This document shows positions 33,390 to 43,864 of a stretch of 64,000 bases of DNA, in pieces. The notes beneath the pieces were generated by a model. The model did not search any database and was not told the DNA's origin. It was given only the letters and a program-made list of their open reading frames with translations. Source of the stretch: Terasakiella brassicae (lineage in GTDB: Bacteria; Pseudomonadota; Alphaproteobacteria; Rhodospirillales; Terasakiellaceae); NCBI RefSeq assembly GCF_014641495.1, contig NZ_BMHV01000014.1, forward strand, positions 24,463 through 88,462, in the 5' to 3' direction. Numbering within the stretch: the stretch's first letter is position 1; each line of letters opens with the position of its first letter. A program made the translations under genes and the position numbers.

Positions 33390-33560
33390 ATGTCGCGCCT
33401 GATTATTACAAACGGCGATAGCACCGCACAGCGTATTGCCGATATTGTTTTACCGTGGCGCGATGTGTTGCATGAAGGCCCGGCGCTGTCCTGTGACAAC
33501 ATGTATGTCTTTGACCGTAAAGGGGATAAAATTATACGTGCAGTGCGCCCATCTCAATGA
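33390..33560 (+). pseudogene. DUF1835-type remnant, 56 codons
   Basis: The frame starts like a DUF1835 protein (LIITNGDSTAQRI, then LPWRDVLHEGP) but stops after 56 codons; family members are several times longer. After HEGPALSC it continues with YVFDRKGDKIIRAVRP, which looks like the C-terminal end of the same kind of protein, so an internal deletion is likely. AAGGAATT is upstream. It may still give a small peptide. Confidence 0.5.
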
Positions 33561-33636
33561 GTGATACCGGGATTGTGATATCTTTTTGGATATGTTATTT
33601 TGCGAACATAAAACTATCTAAATGAGGTAATTTCCC

Positions 33637-34782
33637 TTGCAAGTCGCCCAAGTAAATATGTCGAAAAATAAACTGGATAATTTTGAAGTTTTTCCGTGGA
33701 ATAAAAATTTTGAAACCGGTGTCGAAGTCATTGATGAACAGCATAAAAAACTGGTTGATTTGCTGAATGAGCTGGCAAATTCGCTGGTGCGCGAAGATAT
33801 GTCTCAGGTAAATGATGCGTTTGCACAATTGGCTGATTATGCCCATTACCATTTTGAACAGGAAGAAGCGATTTGGAGCAATTACTTAGGCGATGATTCC
33901 TGGTTCATTTCCCATCAATTAAGCCATTCTTCCTTTTTGCCGCGTGTGCTGGAACTAAAAGGTATTGAGGGGGATAGCCCGTCTCAGGATGTTGTCGAAG
34001 CCGTGGTTAAATTTTTGATCCGCTGGCTGGCTTTTCATATTATTGATGACGATAAACGACTGGCCCTTGTTGTGACCAGTATGGATGCAGGCAGCACGTT
34101 GGAAGAAGCCAAAGTTCTTGCGGATCGTAAAATGAATGGTTCCTTCCGCGTTTTGATCGAAACCGTGTTGAAAATGTATGACGGGTTATCAACACGTACA
34201 CTGGATTTGATGCGTGAACGGCGTGCGCGTATTATTGCAGAGCAAGAACTGCGCGAGGTCAATCGACGGCTTGAAGAATTGTCAGTAACGGACCAATTGA
34301 CCGGTTTATACAATCGTCGCCATTTCGAACGGGTCTTGGACCGGGAAATGAAACGTGCGCGTCGTGAAAATAAGGCGGTGACACTTTACATGCTGGATAT
34401 TGATTATTTTAAAAGTTTGAATGATCATTATGGTCATTCCGGCGGGGATGTTGCGCTGAAAACAGTCGGGCAAAAGCTTTTTGAAATTTGCCGCCGTCCC
34501 AGCGACTATGCTTTCCGAATTGGGGGGGAGGAATTTGCCGTTATTTCACGCGAACATGAAGAAGATGATGATCTGATCTTTGCAGAACTGATCCGCCGGG
34601 CGGTTGAAGATTTGGCGATCCCGAACGTCAAAAGTGAGGTGAATGACTGCTTGACTGTTTCTGTCGGTGGGTTTGCCAAAATTCCGACGAAGCAGGATAC
34701 AGTGGATACTTATATGAAAGAGGCTGATGCGCGTCTCTATCGTGCCAAGGATGCCGGACGCAATATTGTTGTGACCAACTAA
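33637..34782 (+). CDS. Bacteriohemerythrin-GGDEF diguanylate cyclase
   Basis: 381 residues in two domains. Hemerythrin (about 20-155): FPWNKNFETGVEVIDEQHKKL opening, HYHFEQEE, and HQLSH; the di-iron His/Glu ligands are all in place, so it can bind O2 or NO. GGDEF (about 215-375): FRIGGEEFAVI has the active GG(D/E)EF signature, so c-di-GMP synthesis is expected. Oxygen or NO would control signalling. Start at the TTG 33637 (ATGAGGTAA upstream) or the ATG 33658. A single-domain hemerythrin is at 53245. Confidence 0.88.
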   Translation: MQVAQVNMSKNKLDNFEVFPWNKNFETGVEVIDEQHKKLVDLLNELANSLVREDMSQVNDAFAQLADYAHYHFEQEEAIWSNYLGDDSWFISHQLSHSSFLPRVLELKGIEGDSPSQDVVEAVVKFLIRWLAFHIIDDDKRLALVVTSMDAGSTLEEAKVLADRKMNGSFRVLIETVLKMYDGLSTRTLDLMRERRARIIAEQELREVNRRLEELSVTDQLTGLYNRRHFERVLDREMKRARRENKAVTLYMLDIDYFKSLNDHYGHSGGDVALKTVGQKLFEICRRPSDYAFRIGGEEFAVISREHEEDDDLIFAELIRRAVEDLAIPNVKSEVNDCLTVSVGGFAKIPTKQDTVDTYMKEADARLYRAKDAGRNIVVTN

Positions 34783-35051
34783 ACGCGATGGAGTTTAAGC
34801 AGTGACTTAAACTTACGGTCTTTTTTGATTTGGGCTTCTCGGGATTGCGCTTTTCCTCTTTCTGAGAAGCCGTTTTCTACATATAAAACTTCCCAAGGGC
34901 CACGGGTCCGTGTGTATTTGGCACCCCCCGGACGTTCACCGTTATGTTCAGCCAAGCGTCGATCCGGGGTATCGTCCAATGTTACCCCGGTGTAGCAATC
35001 TCCGTTCTGGTTAATCAGAACATATACAAACCACTGTTTGTTTGCGCTCAT
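34779..35051 (-). CDS. GIY-YIG nuclease family protein
   Basis: 90 residues, the size of UPF0213/YhbQ-like proteins. The signature is WFVYVLINQNGDCYTGVT (about 7-24), with the conserved Arg in DRRLAEHN and Glu near 68 (SREAQIKK). Small GIY-YIG proteins cleave DNA or have unknown roles. Overlaps the hydrolase gene at 35048 by 4 bases on the same strand, and the last 4 bases of the hemerythrin-GGDEF gene on the other. Confidence 0.85.
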   Translation of the reverse strand: MSANKQWFVYVLINQNGDCYTGVTLDDTPDRRLAEHNGERPGGAKYTRTRGPWEVLYVENGFSERGKAQSREAQIKKDRKFKSLLKLHRV

Positions 35052-35842
35052 AGGCTACGCAGCATCCAGGAACGAATACGTTCTGCTACCATTTTCCAGC
35101 GTTTATCCAGCATAACGGCATGAGGGGCGCCGGGGATAATTTCCAGATCGGCACCGTGGAAGATTGCGGTTTCATGCAAGGCACTGACGGGGATCATGGT
35201 ATCGTTGTCCCCCCCGATGACGGCAATGGGGAACCCTTCTTTGGCGCGTTTGCGGGGGATGTCGAATAAGGTGACATCGTTTAGCACACGAAGAGATTCC
35301 ACCTGAAATAAATTATGAACTTCTGCTAGGGATGCCGGATGGGTATCATCACTGACCAACAGGCGTTTCAACATATCAAAATTCATGGCTTCCGGGCCGA
35401 ACATCATCACTTGATTGAGCGACATAAACAGGTCGGGGGAATTGTTCATCATATGCATGATGGAACTGAGTGCGCCGCTGGGGGGCAGGGAATTCAGTAA
35501 AACGGCGCCTAGACAACTATGATCTTCGATATATTTTTGAACAATCATACCACCAAGTGAATGACCGATCAGAACGCAGGGTTCGCCAATTTGTTCAATG
35601 GCTTCACAGACGTTTTTCACATAGTCATTGAGCCCGAGGAAGTGGAGCGCCCAGTTGTCAGCATTTTCCCCATGACCGCTGAGGGTGACGGCATAACAAT
35701 CGTGGCCGTGTGCGGCAAAGAAGGGCATAAAACGATGGCGCCAGATCGGGGCGGAACAGAAAGAACCATGAATAAACAGAAGAGGTGGTCTTTTTGCGGC
35801 GGACTGTTTGCTGGCCTTGACGGCAATCAGATCAATCGACAT
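35048..35842 (-). CDS. Alpha/beta hydrolase
   Basis: 264 residues. Oxyanion region FIHGSFCSA (about 23-31), nucleophile elbow GHSLGG with Ser95, and the later stretch GGDNDTMIP (about 207-215, catalytic-type Asp) and PHAVMLDKR (about 240, catalytic His). The substrate is unknown; lipase/esterase-like or lactone hydrolase are possible. The overlap with the GIY-YIG gene by 4 bases shows an operon; a binding protein gene lies 3 bases upstream. Confidence 0.85.
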   Translation of the reverse strand: MSIDLIAVKASKQSAAKRPPLLFIHGSFCSAPIWRHRFMPFFAAHGHDCYAVTLSGHGENADNWALHFLGLNDYVKNVCEAIEQIGEPCVLIGHSLGGMIVQKYIEDHSCLGAVLLNSLPPSGALSSIMHMMNNSPDLFMSLNQVMMFGPEAMNFDMLKRLLVSDDTHPASLAEVHNLFQVESLRVLNDVTLFDIPRKRAKEGFPIAVIGGDNDTMIPVSALHETAIFHGADLEIIPGAPHAVMLDKRWKMVAERIRSWMLRSL

Positions 35843-35845
35843 GGT

Positions 35846-36652
35846 CTATTGAATTTTGTACATATATTTTTTCATAATGCTATCAAGCACTGTTTTTCTT
35901 AAAACTGCAAGTGTTGACCATATTTTCTCAGCTTCTTTTGAATTATTCTCGTAAAAGTCGTGGCTGAGCACCAAATACAGAGCATGGCGTTTGAACGGTG
36001 GCTGATGGGCAACCACTTTGTCTTTTAATCCCAGTTTAGACAATAAAGACAGCCCAACGTTTTTTTCAACAATGTAGCCATCCAGTTTCCCTTCGGAGAC
36101 AAGTTTAAGCCCTGATGCGGGCAGGAAAGATGTGTTCGGAATGATTTTATGTTCTTTTTTCAGGCTCTTAACCGTGGCGTATCCCAACGGCGTTCCTATA
36201 CGAGGGGCAGGACCTGAAAACCTTTGACCATCCCACTGAATTGCAGAATGGGCTGCATTGTAAAAAATGGGATAGTCGACAAACAAGAGGCGTCGCTCTG
36301 GATCGACTTCTCCGTTTTGCATCGGGTATTTTCCGATTTTTTCGCGCTCTTTCGTATGGATGACACCAAACATCCCGGCGATCTTGCCATCACGCAGCAG
36401 GTGCATGCACCGCTTCCAGGGACGGCGAATATATTGAACTTTTTGCCCGGCTTCCTGAAAAGCTGCTTTGGTGATTTCGACCAATACACCCGGATTCGGT
36501 TTTGCGGGTTGTTGCGTGTCACCCCGTAAATAAGGCGCATAATCTTCATCTTCATAGCATAAACGAACCGCTTCATTCCCATAAGCGACAGGCATATAGC
36601 CGAGAAGTGACACAAAACAGTATGATATGATTTTACTCAAAGAAAATTGCAT
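35846..36652 (-). CDS. Periplasmic solute-binding protein, SBP_bac_3-like
   Basis: 268 residues with a signal peptide (MQFSLSK, hydrophobic 7-22, cleavage near VAYG at 25). The mature part starts VRLCYEDEDYAPYLRG and has the family pattern KAAFQEAGQKVQYIRRPWKRC and LKLVSEGKLDGYIVEK. It is a second such protein after 27045, again without ABC permease genes, so it may be a sensor or orphan. It starts an operon with the hydrolase and GIY-YIG genes. Confidence 0.75.
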   Translation of the reverse strand: MQFSLSKIISYCFVSLLGYMPVAYGNEAVRLCYEDEDYAPYLRGDTQQPAKPNPGVLVEITKAAFQEAGQKVQYIRRPWKRCMHLLRDGKIAGMFGVIHTKEREKIGKYPMQNGEVDPERRLLFVDYPIFYNAAHSAIQWDGQRFSGPAPRIGTPLGYATVKSLKKEHKIIPNTSFLPASGLKLVSEGKLDGYIVEKNVGLSLLSKLGLKDKVVAHQPPFKRHALYLVLSHDFYENNSKEAEKIWSTLAVLRKTVLDSIMKKYMYKIQ

Positions 36653-36862
36653 GGGGGGAGCAACTATTTGTAAATTTTTAAAGTAAGGCGCAACAAAGTT
36701 ATCATATAACCATTACAGGTTAAAAGAAAATATGAACATGCCGATAAAAGGTTGGGTTTTCTATGGGGTTTTTACGCTTTTCGACCTTGCTTAAAACAGG
36801 ACTCTCAGGTAGTGTGCGCCCACCGTCTCAGGGGCTGTTTTTGAAATAAGGATCGTATTACG

Positions 36863-38833
36863 ATGACCTCGCATAAGGATATGGCGAACGCCATTCGCTT
36901 CCTCTCCGCAGATGCCGTTCAGAAAGCCAAATCCGGCCATCCGGGTATGCCGATGGGTATGGCTGACGTTGCAACCGTTCTGTTTACCAAATATATGAAT
37001 TTTGACCCGAAGCAGCCCAAATGGGCAGACCGGGATCGTTTTGTCTTGTCGGCGGGGCACGGGTCCATGTTGATGTACTCCTACCTGTATTTAACAGGTT
37101 ATGAAGACATGACGATCGAAGAAGTCCGTAACTTCCGCCAACTTGGGGCGAAAACCGCAGGTCACCCGGAATACGGTCATGCCACAGGGATTGAAACGAC
37201 AACCGGGCCGTTGGGCCAAGGCATTACCACCGCTGTTGGTATGGCCATTGCCGAAAAATTGCAAAACGCACGTTATGGCGATGAGGTGGTCAATCACTTT
37301 ACCTATGTGATTGCCGGTGACGGTTGTTTGATGGAAGGGATCTCGCACGAGGCCATTTCCACAGCAGGTCATTTGAATTTGAACAAGTTGATCGTCTTTT
37401 GGGATGATAACGAAATTACCATTGACGGTAATTTGGGTGTGGCTGCCAGCGACAATCAATTGAAGCGTTTTGAGGCTTCCGGTTGGGATGCGCAAGCCAT
37501 TGATGGTCACAACCCGGATGAAATTGCAGCCGCAATTGAAAAAGCACAAAAATCCGGCAAGCCGTCTTTGATTGCCTGTAAGACCAAAATCGGTAAAGGT
37601 GCACCGACCCTTGAAGGGTCGCACAAAACCCACGGCGCACCGCTTGGTGATGATGAAATTGCCCAAATGCGCAAGGATTTGGGTTGGGATGCCGCACCGT
37701 TTGAAATTCCGTCCGATATCCTGAAGGCATGGCGCGAAGCCGGTGCACGCGGTGTTGCAACACGCGAAGCCTGGCAGGAACGTTTCAACGAACTGGATCT
37801 GGATGCACAAGAAACCTTTGTTCGCACCAATGACGGTGGTCTGCCGGAAAACTGGATTGACAGCGCCAATGCTTACAAAAAGCAACTGTGTGAAGATGCC
37901 CCGAAAAAAGCAACGCGCCAAGCCTCACAGATGGCGCTGAATGCCTTATGCGAAATGATCCCGGAAATGCTGGGTGGTTCTGCCGACTTGACCGGGTCCA
38001 ACCTGACGAAGGCCGATAGCCAGAAGTCTGTGACAACGGATGATTTCAGTGGCAATTACATGCATTACGGTATTCGTGAATTCGGCATGGCAGCATTTAT
38101 GAACGGCATTGCCCTGCATGGCGGTTTTGTTCCTTATGGCGGAACCTTCCTTGTCTTTGCCGATTATATGCGTGCGGCGATGCGTTTATCAGCACTGATG
38201 GAACAACGTGTTATTTACGTTCTGACCCATGATTCCATCGGTCTGGGTGAAGATGGCCCAACACACCAGCCTGTTGAAACGGTTGCTTCGTTGCGTGCGA
38301 TGCCCAATACCAATGTGTTCCGTCCGGCTGATGCGGTGGAAACGCTGGAATGCTGGATGCTGGCGCTGCAATCTGAAAAAACACCCTCTGTATTGGCGTT
38401 ATCACGTCAAGGTTTGCCAGCAGTTCGCACAGAATATAGCGAAGAAAACAAATCTGCCAAAGGGGCCTATGTGCTGCGTGAAGCCGATGGTTTGCGTAAA
38501 GCCACGATCATTGCAACAGGGTCAGAGGTCGAAATCGCGATGCAAGCCCGTGATGTCCTGCAATCTGATGGCATTCCAACAGCGGTTGTTTCCATGCCGT
38601 GTTGGGAATTGTTTGAAAAACAGGATGATGCTTATAAACACGACACATTGGGTGATGGTGTACGTGTCGCGGTCGAGGCAGGTCTGCAAATGGGCTGGGA
38701 TCGCTATATCGGTCAAAACGGTGCCTTTATCGGCATGACCGGTTTTGGGGCATCGGCTCCGGCGGATAAGCTTTATGAACATTTCGGCATTACGTCCGAG
38801 GCTGTCGTACAAGCCGTAAAAGAAAGAGTTTAA
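36863..38833 (+). CDS. tkt: Transketolase
   Basis: 656 residues, a full-length TPP-dependent enzyme of the pentose phosphate and Calvin pathways. The N-terminus has [19 protein letters not shown] with the catalytic-type His, the TPP motif [13 protein letters not shown] (about 152-164), and the Glu of the second domain in [10 protein letters not shown] (about 396-405). It is followed by a terminator and by aldolase and epimerase genes on the same strand, which forms a carbon metabolism cluster. Confidence 0.96.
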   Translation: MTSHKDMANAIRFLSADAVQKAKSGHPGMPMGMADVATVLFTKYMNFDPKQPKWADRDRFVLSAGHGSMLMYSYLYLTGYEDMTIEEVRNFRQLGAKTAGHPEYGHATGIETTTGPLGQGITTAVGMAIAEKLQNARYGDEVVNHFTYVIAGDGCLMEGISHEAISTAGHLNLNKLIVFWDDNEITIDGNLGVAASDNQLKRFEASGWDAQAIDGHNPDEIAAAIEKAQKSGKPSLIACKTKIGKGAPTLEGSHKTHGAPLGDDEIAQMRKDLGWDAAPFEIPSDILKAWREAGARGVATREAWQERFNELDLDAQETFVRTNDGGLPENWIDSANAYKKQLCEDAPKKATRQASQMALNALCEMIPEMLGGSADLTGSNLTKADSQKSVTTDDFSGNYMHYGIREFGMAAFMNGIALHGGFVPYGGTFLVFADYMRAAMRLSALMEQRVIYVLTHDSIGLGEDGPTHQPVETVASLRAMPNTNVFRPADAVETLECWMLALQSEKTPSVLALSRQGLPAVRTEYSEENKSAKGAYVLREADGLRKATIIATGSEVEIAMQARDVLQSDGIPTAVVSMPCWELFEKQDDAYKHDTLGDGVRVAVEAGLQMGWDRYIGQNGAFIGMTGFGASAPADKLYEHFGITSEAVVQAVKERV

Positions 38834-38839
38834 ATTGTG

Positions 38840-38872
38840 AAAAAGGCGGCTGATTTCTGATCGGGCGCCTTT
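38840..38872 (+). terminator. Terminator between tkt and the aldolase gene
   Basis: AAGGCG, loop, CGCCTTTC with a short T/C tract. Moderate strength, so read-through into the aldolase gene is possible. Confidence 0.45.
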
Positions 38873-38909
38873 CTCCTTTGACTGATTATTATTATCTGGA
38901 GGAAATCCT

Positions 38910-40744
<1,835 letters not shown>

Positions 40745-40771
40745 AGTTGATGATCGATTCAAAATAAAAAA

Positions 40772-40792
40772 AGCGCCTGTTTGACGGGCGCT
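40772..40792 (+). terminator. Left copy of duplicated terminator hairpin, repeat copy 2
   Basis: AGCGCC, loop, GGCGCT; identical 21 bases recur at 40959-40979. The A run lies upstream but the T run is absent here because the repeat follows. Confidence 0.7.
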
Positions 40793-40959
40793 CAGGTTAT
40801 TGACAAAGCCCCTCAACTGTCATCCCCGACCCTGATCGGGGATCCATCTTTGTCCAAAGAGTAACATCTAATCCATTGACTTTAAATGGATCCCGCATCA
40901 AGTGCGGGACGACGGCTTTTGGTCAATTATTTACTGAAAATACTTTGTCAGCAGTCTGA
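40792..40959. repeat. MITE-like repeat, copy 2 (about 167 bp)
   Basis: Begins TCAGGTTATTGACAAAG and ends CTTTGTCAGCAGTCTGA. Contains ATCCCCGA/TCGGGGAT and ATCCCGC/GCGGGA hairpins. It is the inverted near-copy of 27868-28034 with few mismatches. It lies between two identical copies of the rpe terminator hairpin. Confidence 0.8.
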
Positions 40960-40985
40960 GCGCCTGTTTGACGGGCGCTTTTTTT
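40959..40985 (+). terminator. Right copy of duplicated terminator hairpin, repeat copy 2
   Basis: AGCGCC, loop, GGCGCT followed by a run of seven T: the complete terminator of rpe. Confidence 0.8.
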
Positions 40986-41004
40986 ATTCGGTAAATTGTA
41001 ATGC

Positions 41005-41286
41005 TTATTCGTAAGTGCACAAATAAGCGGTGTCTTGGGCGACCTTGACTTGGAATTTTACGTTCGCATCGACATTGAAGGTGGCACCGGATGCGTGAGT
41101 TGTGAAATCATTTTCCCCCGGTAACTTAACCGTCAGTGCACCACTGATAACGGTCATGGTTTCTTTTTGTGAGGTGCCGAATTCATATTCCCCGGGTGCC
41201 ATGACGCCGACTGTCGCGGGCAGGGATTCGCCTTGGAATGCGATGGATTTGACTTTACCTTCAAAATATTCATTTACGTCGAACAC
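41005..41286 (-). CDS. ppnP: Pyrimidine/purine nucleoside phosphorylase (PpnP)
   Basis: 93 residues, cupin fold formerly DUF1255. The family marks [11 protein letters not shown] (about 28-38) and LTVKLPGE (about 52-59), and the end LCTYE, are all there. The family splits nucleosides with phosphate into base and ribose-1-phosphate. The start at 41286 has AGGAGAA directly upstream. It is followed towards 40980 by the convergent rpe terminator. Confidence 0.92.
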   Translation of the reverse strand: MFDVNEYFEGKVKSIAFQGESLPATVGVMAPGEYEFGTSQKETMTVISGALTVKLPGENDFTTHASGATFNVDANVKFQVKVAQDTAYLCTYE

Positions 41287-41317
41287 GTTTTTATTCTCCT
41301 ACAAAAAAGAAAAGTTA

Positions 41318-42091
41318 TTATTTTTTACGAAAGACGACTGATGCCACCCATCCGGCGGCAAGTGCGATAATAACGGCAATAATACCGTATGCGAAGCTAT
41401 GTCGATGGGCAAAATCATAGATTTTAGCCTCCGCCCCGATTTTTGAGACAAACAAAGGAGTGATTTGGCTGCTGACCACATCCTTGTCTTTCACCAAATA
41501 GACATAAACCAGATAAGTCCCGATCGGGATATTGGGCGGAAAAAAGAAATCGGCACGAAAGAGGCGTTTGCCTAAAAATTTAACCTGTGCGGCTTCGCTG
41601 GCATAAAGGCCGTTATTTTTTTTATTGCGCAGCAAGGCGGCCCAGAATTCTTCTTTTTTGGCATCACCGATATCGCGGCTGTTACTGGCGAGATAGCTGT
41701 TTAAATAATCAGGGCCTAGTTCAAGGCGTTGGCGGGTCGAGGCCGGGACCATTTCCGTCAATGTAGCGGATGTGGCGATATTGTAAAAAACCGGGGTGCC
41801 GCTGAAAGTGACTTCCTCATTATTTGCCCAAACCCCCATGATGCGATCTTTCTTGCGCACGACTTCATCACGCGAAGGGCCACGCACCACAACAATAACA
41901 TCGCCTTCACCTTCGGTTGCGCCAAACAAAAGGACTTTGGAGCCACTGAAACTGGTGTCAATCGCGACCACATGATCGTCAAGGGCGGCCACAATCTCGT
42001 TTGTGCTTTGCGCCCGGGCATCGTTCAAGCATAAGCTCGTTACAAAAAGGCTGAGGAAAGCAGATGTCAGGCGGACGAGATGCATTTTCAA
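41318..42091 (-). CDS. TIGR02186 family periplasmic/membrane protein
   Basis: 257 residues. Signal peptide to about residue 27 (DARA), beta-rich domain with VAIDTSFSGSKVLLFGA (about 42-58) and VVVRGP, and a C-terminal transmembrane helix at about 232-251. The pattern matches TIGR02186 proteins, which are encoded beside TauE/SafE-type permeases. It overlaps the permease gene by 4 bases, so both are coupled. Probably anchored in the inner membrane with the domain in the periplasm; function unknown. Confidence 0.85.
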   Translation of the reverse strand: MKMHLVRLTSAFLSLFVTSLCLNDARAQSTNEIVAALDDHVVAIDTSFSGSKVLLFGATEGEGDVIVVVRGPSRDEVVRKKDRIMGVWANNEEVTFSGTPVFYNIATSATLTEMVPASTRQRLELGPDYLNSYLASNSRDIGDAKKEEFWAALLRNKKNNGLYASEAAQVKFLGKRLFRADFFFPPNIPIGTYLVYVYLVKDKDVVSSQITPLFVSKIGAEAKIYDFAHRHSFAYGIIAVIIALAAGWVASVVFRKK

Positions 42092-43020
42092 TGCCCCCCC
42101 GGCAAGCCGACATTGAACAAATCGTCGGGGGTAACAATCAGATCGAAGCCAAGCTTAAGACAAACGCTCAGAACCATAACAGCCAAGAGAACGCGCAGTT
42201 GTTCGCCTTGCAACTTCATGCCGGCGCGTGCACCAAATTGGGCACCGATGACCCCACCGATCAGCAGCAGCAAGGTCAAAACAATATCAACTGTCTGGTT
42301 GCTGGTGGATTGCAAGATCGTCACGTTTGCGGTCACGAAAATAATCTGGAACAAGGAGGTGCCGATAACGACAGAAGTCGGCATACCCAGCAGGTAAATC
42401 ATGGCTGGCACGATGATGAAACCGCCACCAACGCCCATAATGGCAACCAGAATGCCGACGACAAAGCCTACACTTAAGGGCAATAACGCACTGATGTAGA
42501 GTTTGGAGCGGCGAAAGCGCATTTTAAAAGGCAGTTTATGTTGCCAGCCGGAATGATCTTTTCGTTTATGGGCGTTACCGGATAAATTATAGCCGCATCG
42601 CTTGCGCCAAAGGGCGCGCGCACTTTCGATAAACATCAAAGAGCCGATAACAGACAGAAACAAAACATAAGCCAGTTTAATCACCAGATCAATTTGCCCC
42701 AGTGCCGTGAGCGCGGTGAAAATCCACACGCCGCTTGTTGACCCGACCACACCGCCGATCAACAGCATAAACCCCATTTTGAAATCGACGTTTTTGCGCC
42801 GGGTATGGGCAATGACGCCAGAGACACTGGAAGCGACAATCTGGTTTGCCCCGGTTGCCACTGCCACGGTTGGCGGAACCCCGATAAAGATCAACAACGG
42901 GGTCATCATAAATCCACCGCCGACACCAAACATGCCGGACAGAAACCCAACGGCCCCTCCCATTCCAAGCAGGAGAAACATATTTACGGATATCTCGGCA
43001 ATCGGCAGATAGATATTCAT
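42088..43020 (-). CDS. Sulfite exporter TauE/SafE family permease (TSUP)
   Basis: 310 residues with about eight transmembrane helices in two repeats. Each repeat carries the TSUP glycine motif: FLSGMFGVGGGFMMTPLL (about 25-42) and VGILVAIMGVGGGFIIVPAM (about 187-206). Family members move sulfite, sulfonates or other small anions. The partner TIGR02186 gene follows with a 4-base overlap. Substrate not deducible. Confidence 0.88.
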   Translation of the reverse strand: MNIYLPIAEISVNMFLLLGMGGAVGFLSGMFGVGGGFMMTPLLIFIGVPPTVAVATGANQIVASSVSGVIAHTRRKNVDFKMGFMLLIGGVVGSTSGVWIFTALTALGQIDLVIKLAYVLFLSVIGSLMFIESARALWRKRCGYNLSGNAHKRKDHSGWQHKLPFKMRFRRSKLYISALLPLSVGFVVGILVAIMGVGGGFIIVPAMIYLLGMPTSVVIGTSLFQIIFVTANVTILQSTSNQTVDIVLTLLLLIGGVIGAQFGARAGMKLQGEQLRVLLAVMVLSVCLKLGFDLIVTPDDLFNVGLPGGH

Positions 43021-43170
43021 TCGGCTCGGCTTTCGGATATGACCCCACAGTTTGATGTGGGGTTAAATATTGCAATTGCAACAGCTTGCATTCCTAAAGC
43101 AAAGCTTTGGTCAGGGCAATAATAGAACGGTCATCAACTGTAAAAAAATTGTGCGATTGCGAATAGAAGG

Positions 43171-43524
43171 CTAAGCCGCATCGCGAAGCAAGCGTTTAAT
43201 AGACATTTTCAACCCGTGGAGGTCCCGTACAACCGTTTCCCAGACAATATTGGGATCGACATTGAAATATTCATGGGCAAGGAAGTTGCGCATCTGGCGC
43301 AAAGCCATCCAGGGAATCGCCTGATAGTGTTTGCGAATCTTATTGGGGATATGGTGAGTGGCTTCCCCGATAATTTCCAGATTGCGTATGACGGCATCAA
43401 TGGTTTTGTCATCATGGACGAAATCGTCTTTTGTCAGTCCGGCAACATAATGTTCAATCCGGTTGATGGCTTGCAGCATGTGGTCGAGATGAAAGATCCA
43501 GCGTTCATTTTGTTGAGGTTTCAT
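43171..43524 (-). CDS. hepT: HepT-like HEPN toxin
   Basis: 117 residues, HEPN fold. The R-x4-H-x-Y motif of HepT is RNFLAHEY (Arg79, His84, Tyr86), the site that cleaves RNA and is AMPylated by the partner antitoxin in characterised type VII systems. It overlaps the nucleotidyltransferase gene by 20 bases on the same strand. Together they form a HepT/MntA toxin-antitoxin pair. Confidence 0.85.
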   Translation of the reverse strand: MKPQQNERWIFHLDHMLQAINRIEHYVAGLTKDDFVHDDKTIDAVIRNLEIIGEATHHIPNKIRKHYQAIPWMALRQMRNFLAHEYFNVDPNIVWETVVRDLHGLKMSIKRLLRDAA

Positions 43525-43810
43525 CGTAGATAACCTCGCTTAGGACATTGTCTTTCATATCAGAGGCCAGCATTTCGCGGGTGGCGATATCCACCCGCCG
43601 GCCAAAGATTTCTTCCAGTTTCAATCGCAATTCGGCCAGTTGCAACAGGCCGGGTGTTTCTGCAAATTCGATCAACATATCAATGTCACTGTCACTACGC
43701 GGGGTGCCGCGCGCAAACGATCCGAACACACCGATGCGGGCAATGCAAAACGGCTTTAATTCGTCTTGCAATGTGTTCAGTTTTTCAAAAATTGCATCGG
43801 TTTCGCTCAT
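43505..43810 (-). CDS. mntA: MntA-like minimal nucleotidyltransferase antitoxin
   Basis: 101 residues. The GSxAR motif GSFARG (30-35) and the D-x-D pair (Asp42 and Asp44, in SDSDID) are complete, so the enzyme should be active. In known type VII systems it silences HepT by adding AMP to its tyrosine. It is the first gene of the pair; the toxin gene overlaps its end by 20 bases. Confidence 0.87.
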   Translation of the reverse strand: MSETDAIFEKLNTLQDELKPFCIARIGVFGSFARGTPRSDSDIDMLIEFAETPGLLQLAELRLKLEEIFGRRVDIATREMLASDMKDNVLSEVIYDETSTK

Positions 43811-43864
43811 TGGAAAACTATATACCCGTTCATAGGTTCTGTGAAGTCAGTGGATTATTATCTC

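Noticed and set aside
37091..37921. 276-codon frame antisense to transketolase
   Set aside because: Shadow of the conserved tkt codon pattern; product is Cys/Phe-rich without any motif.
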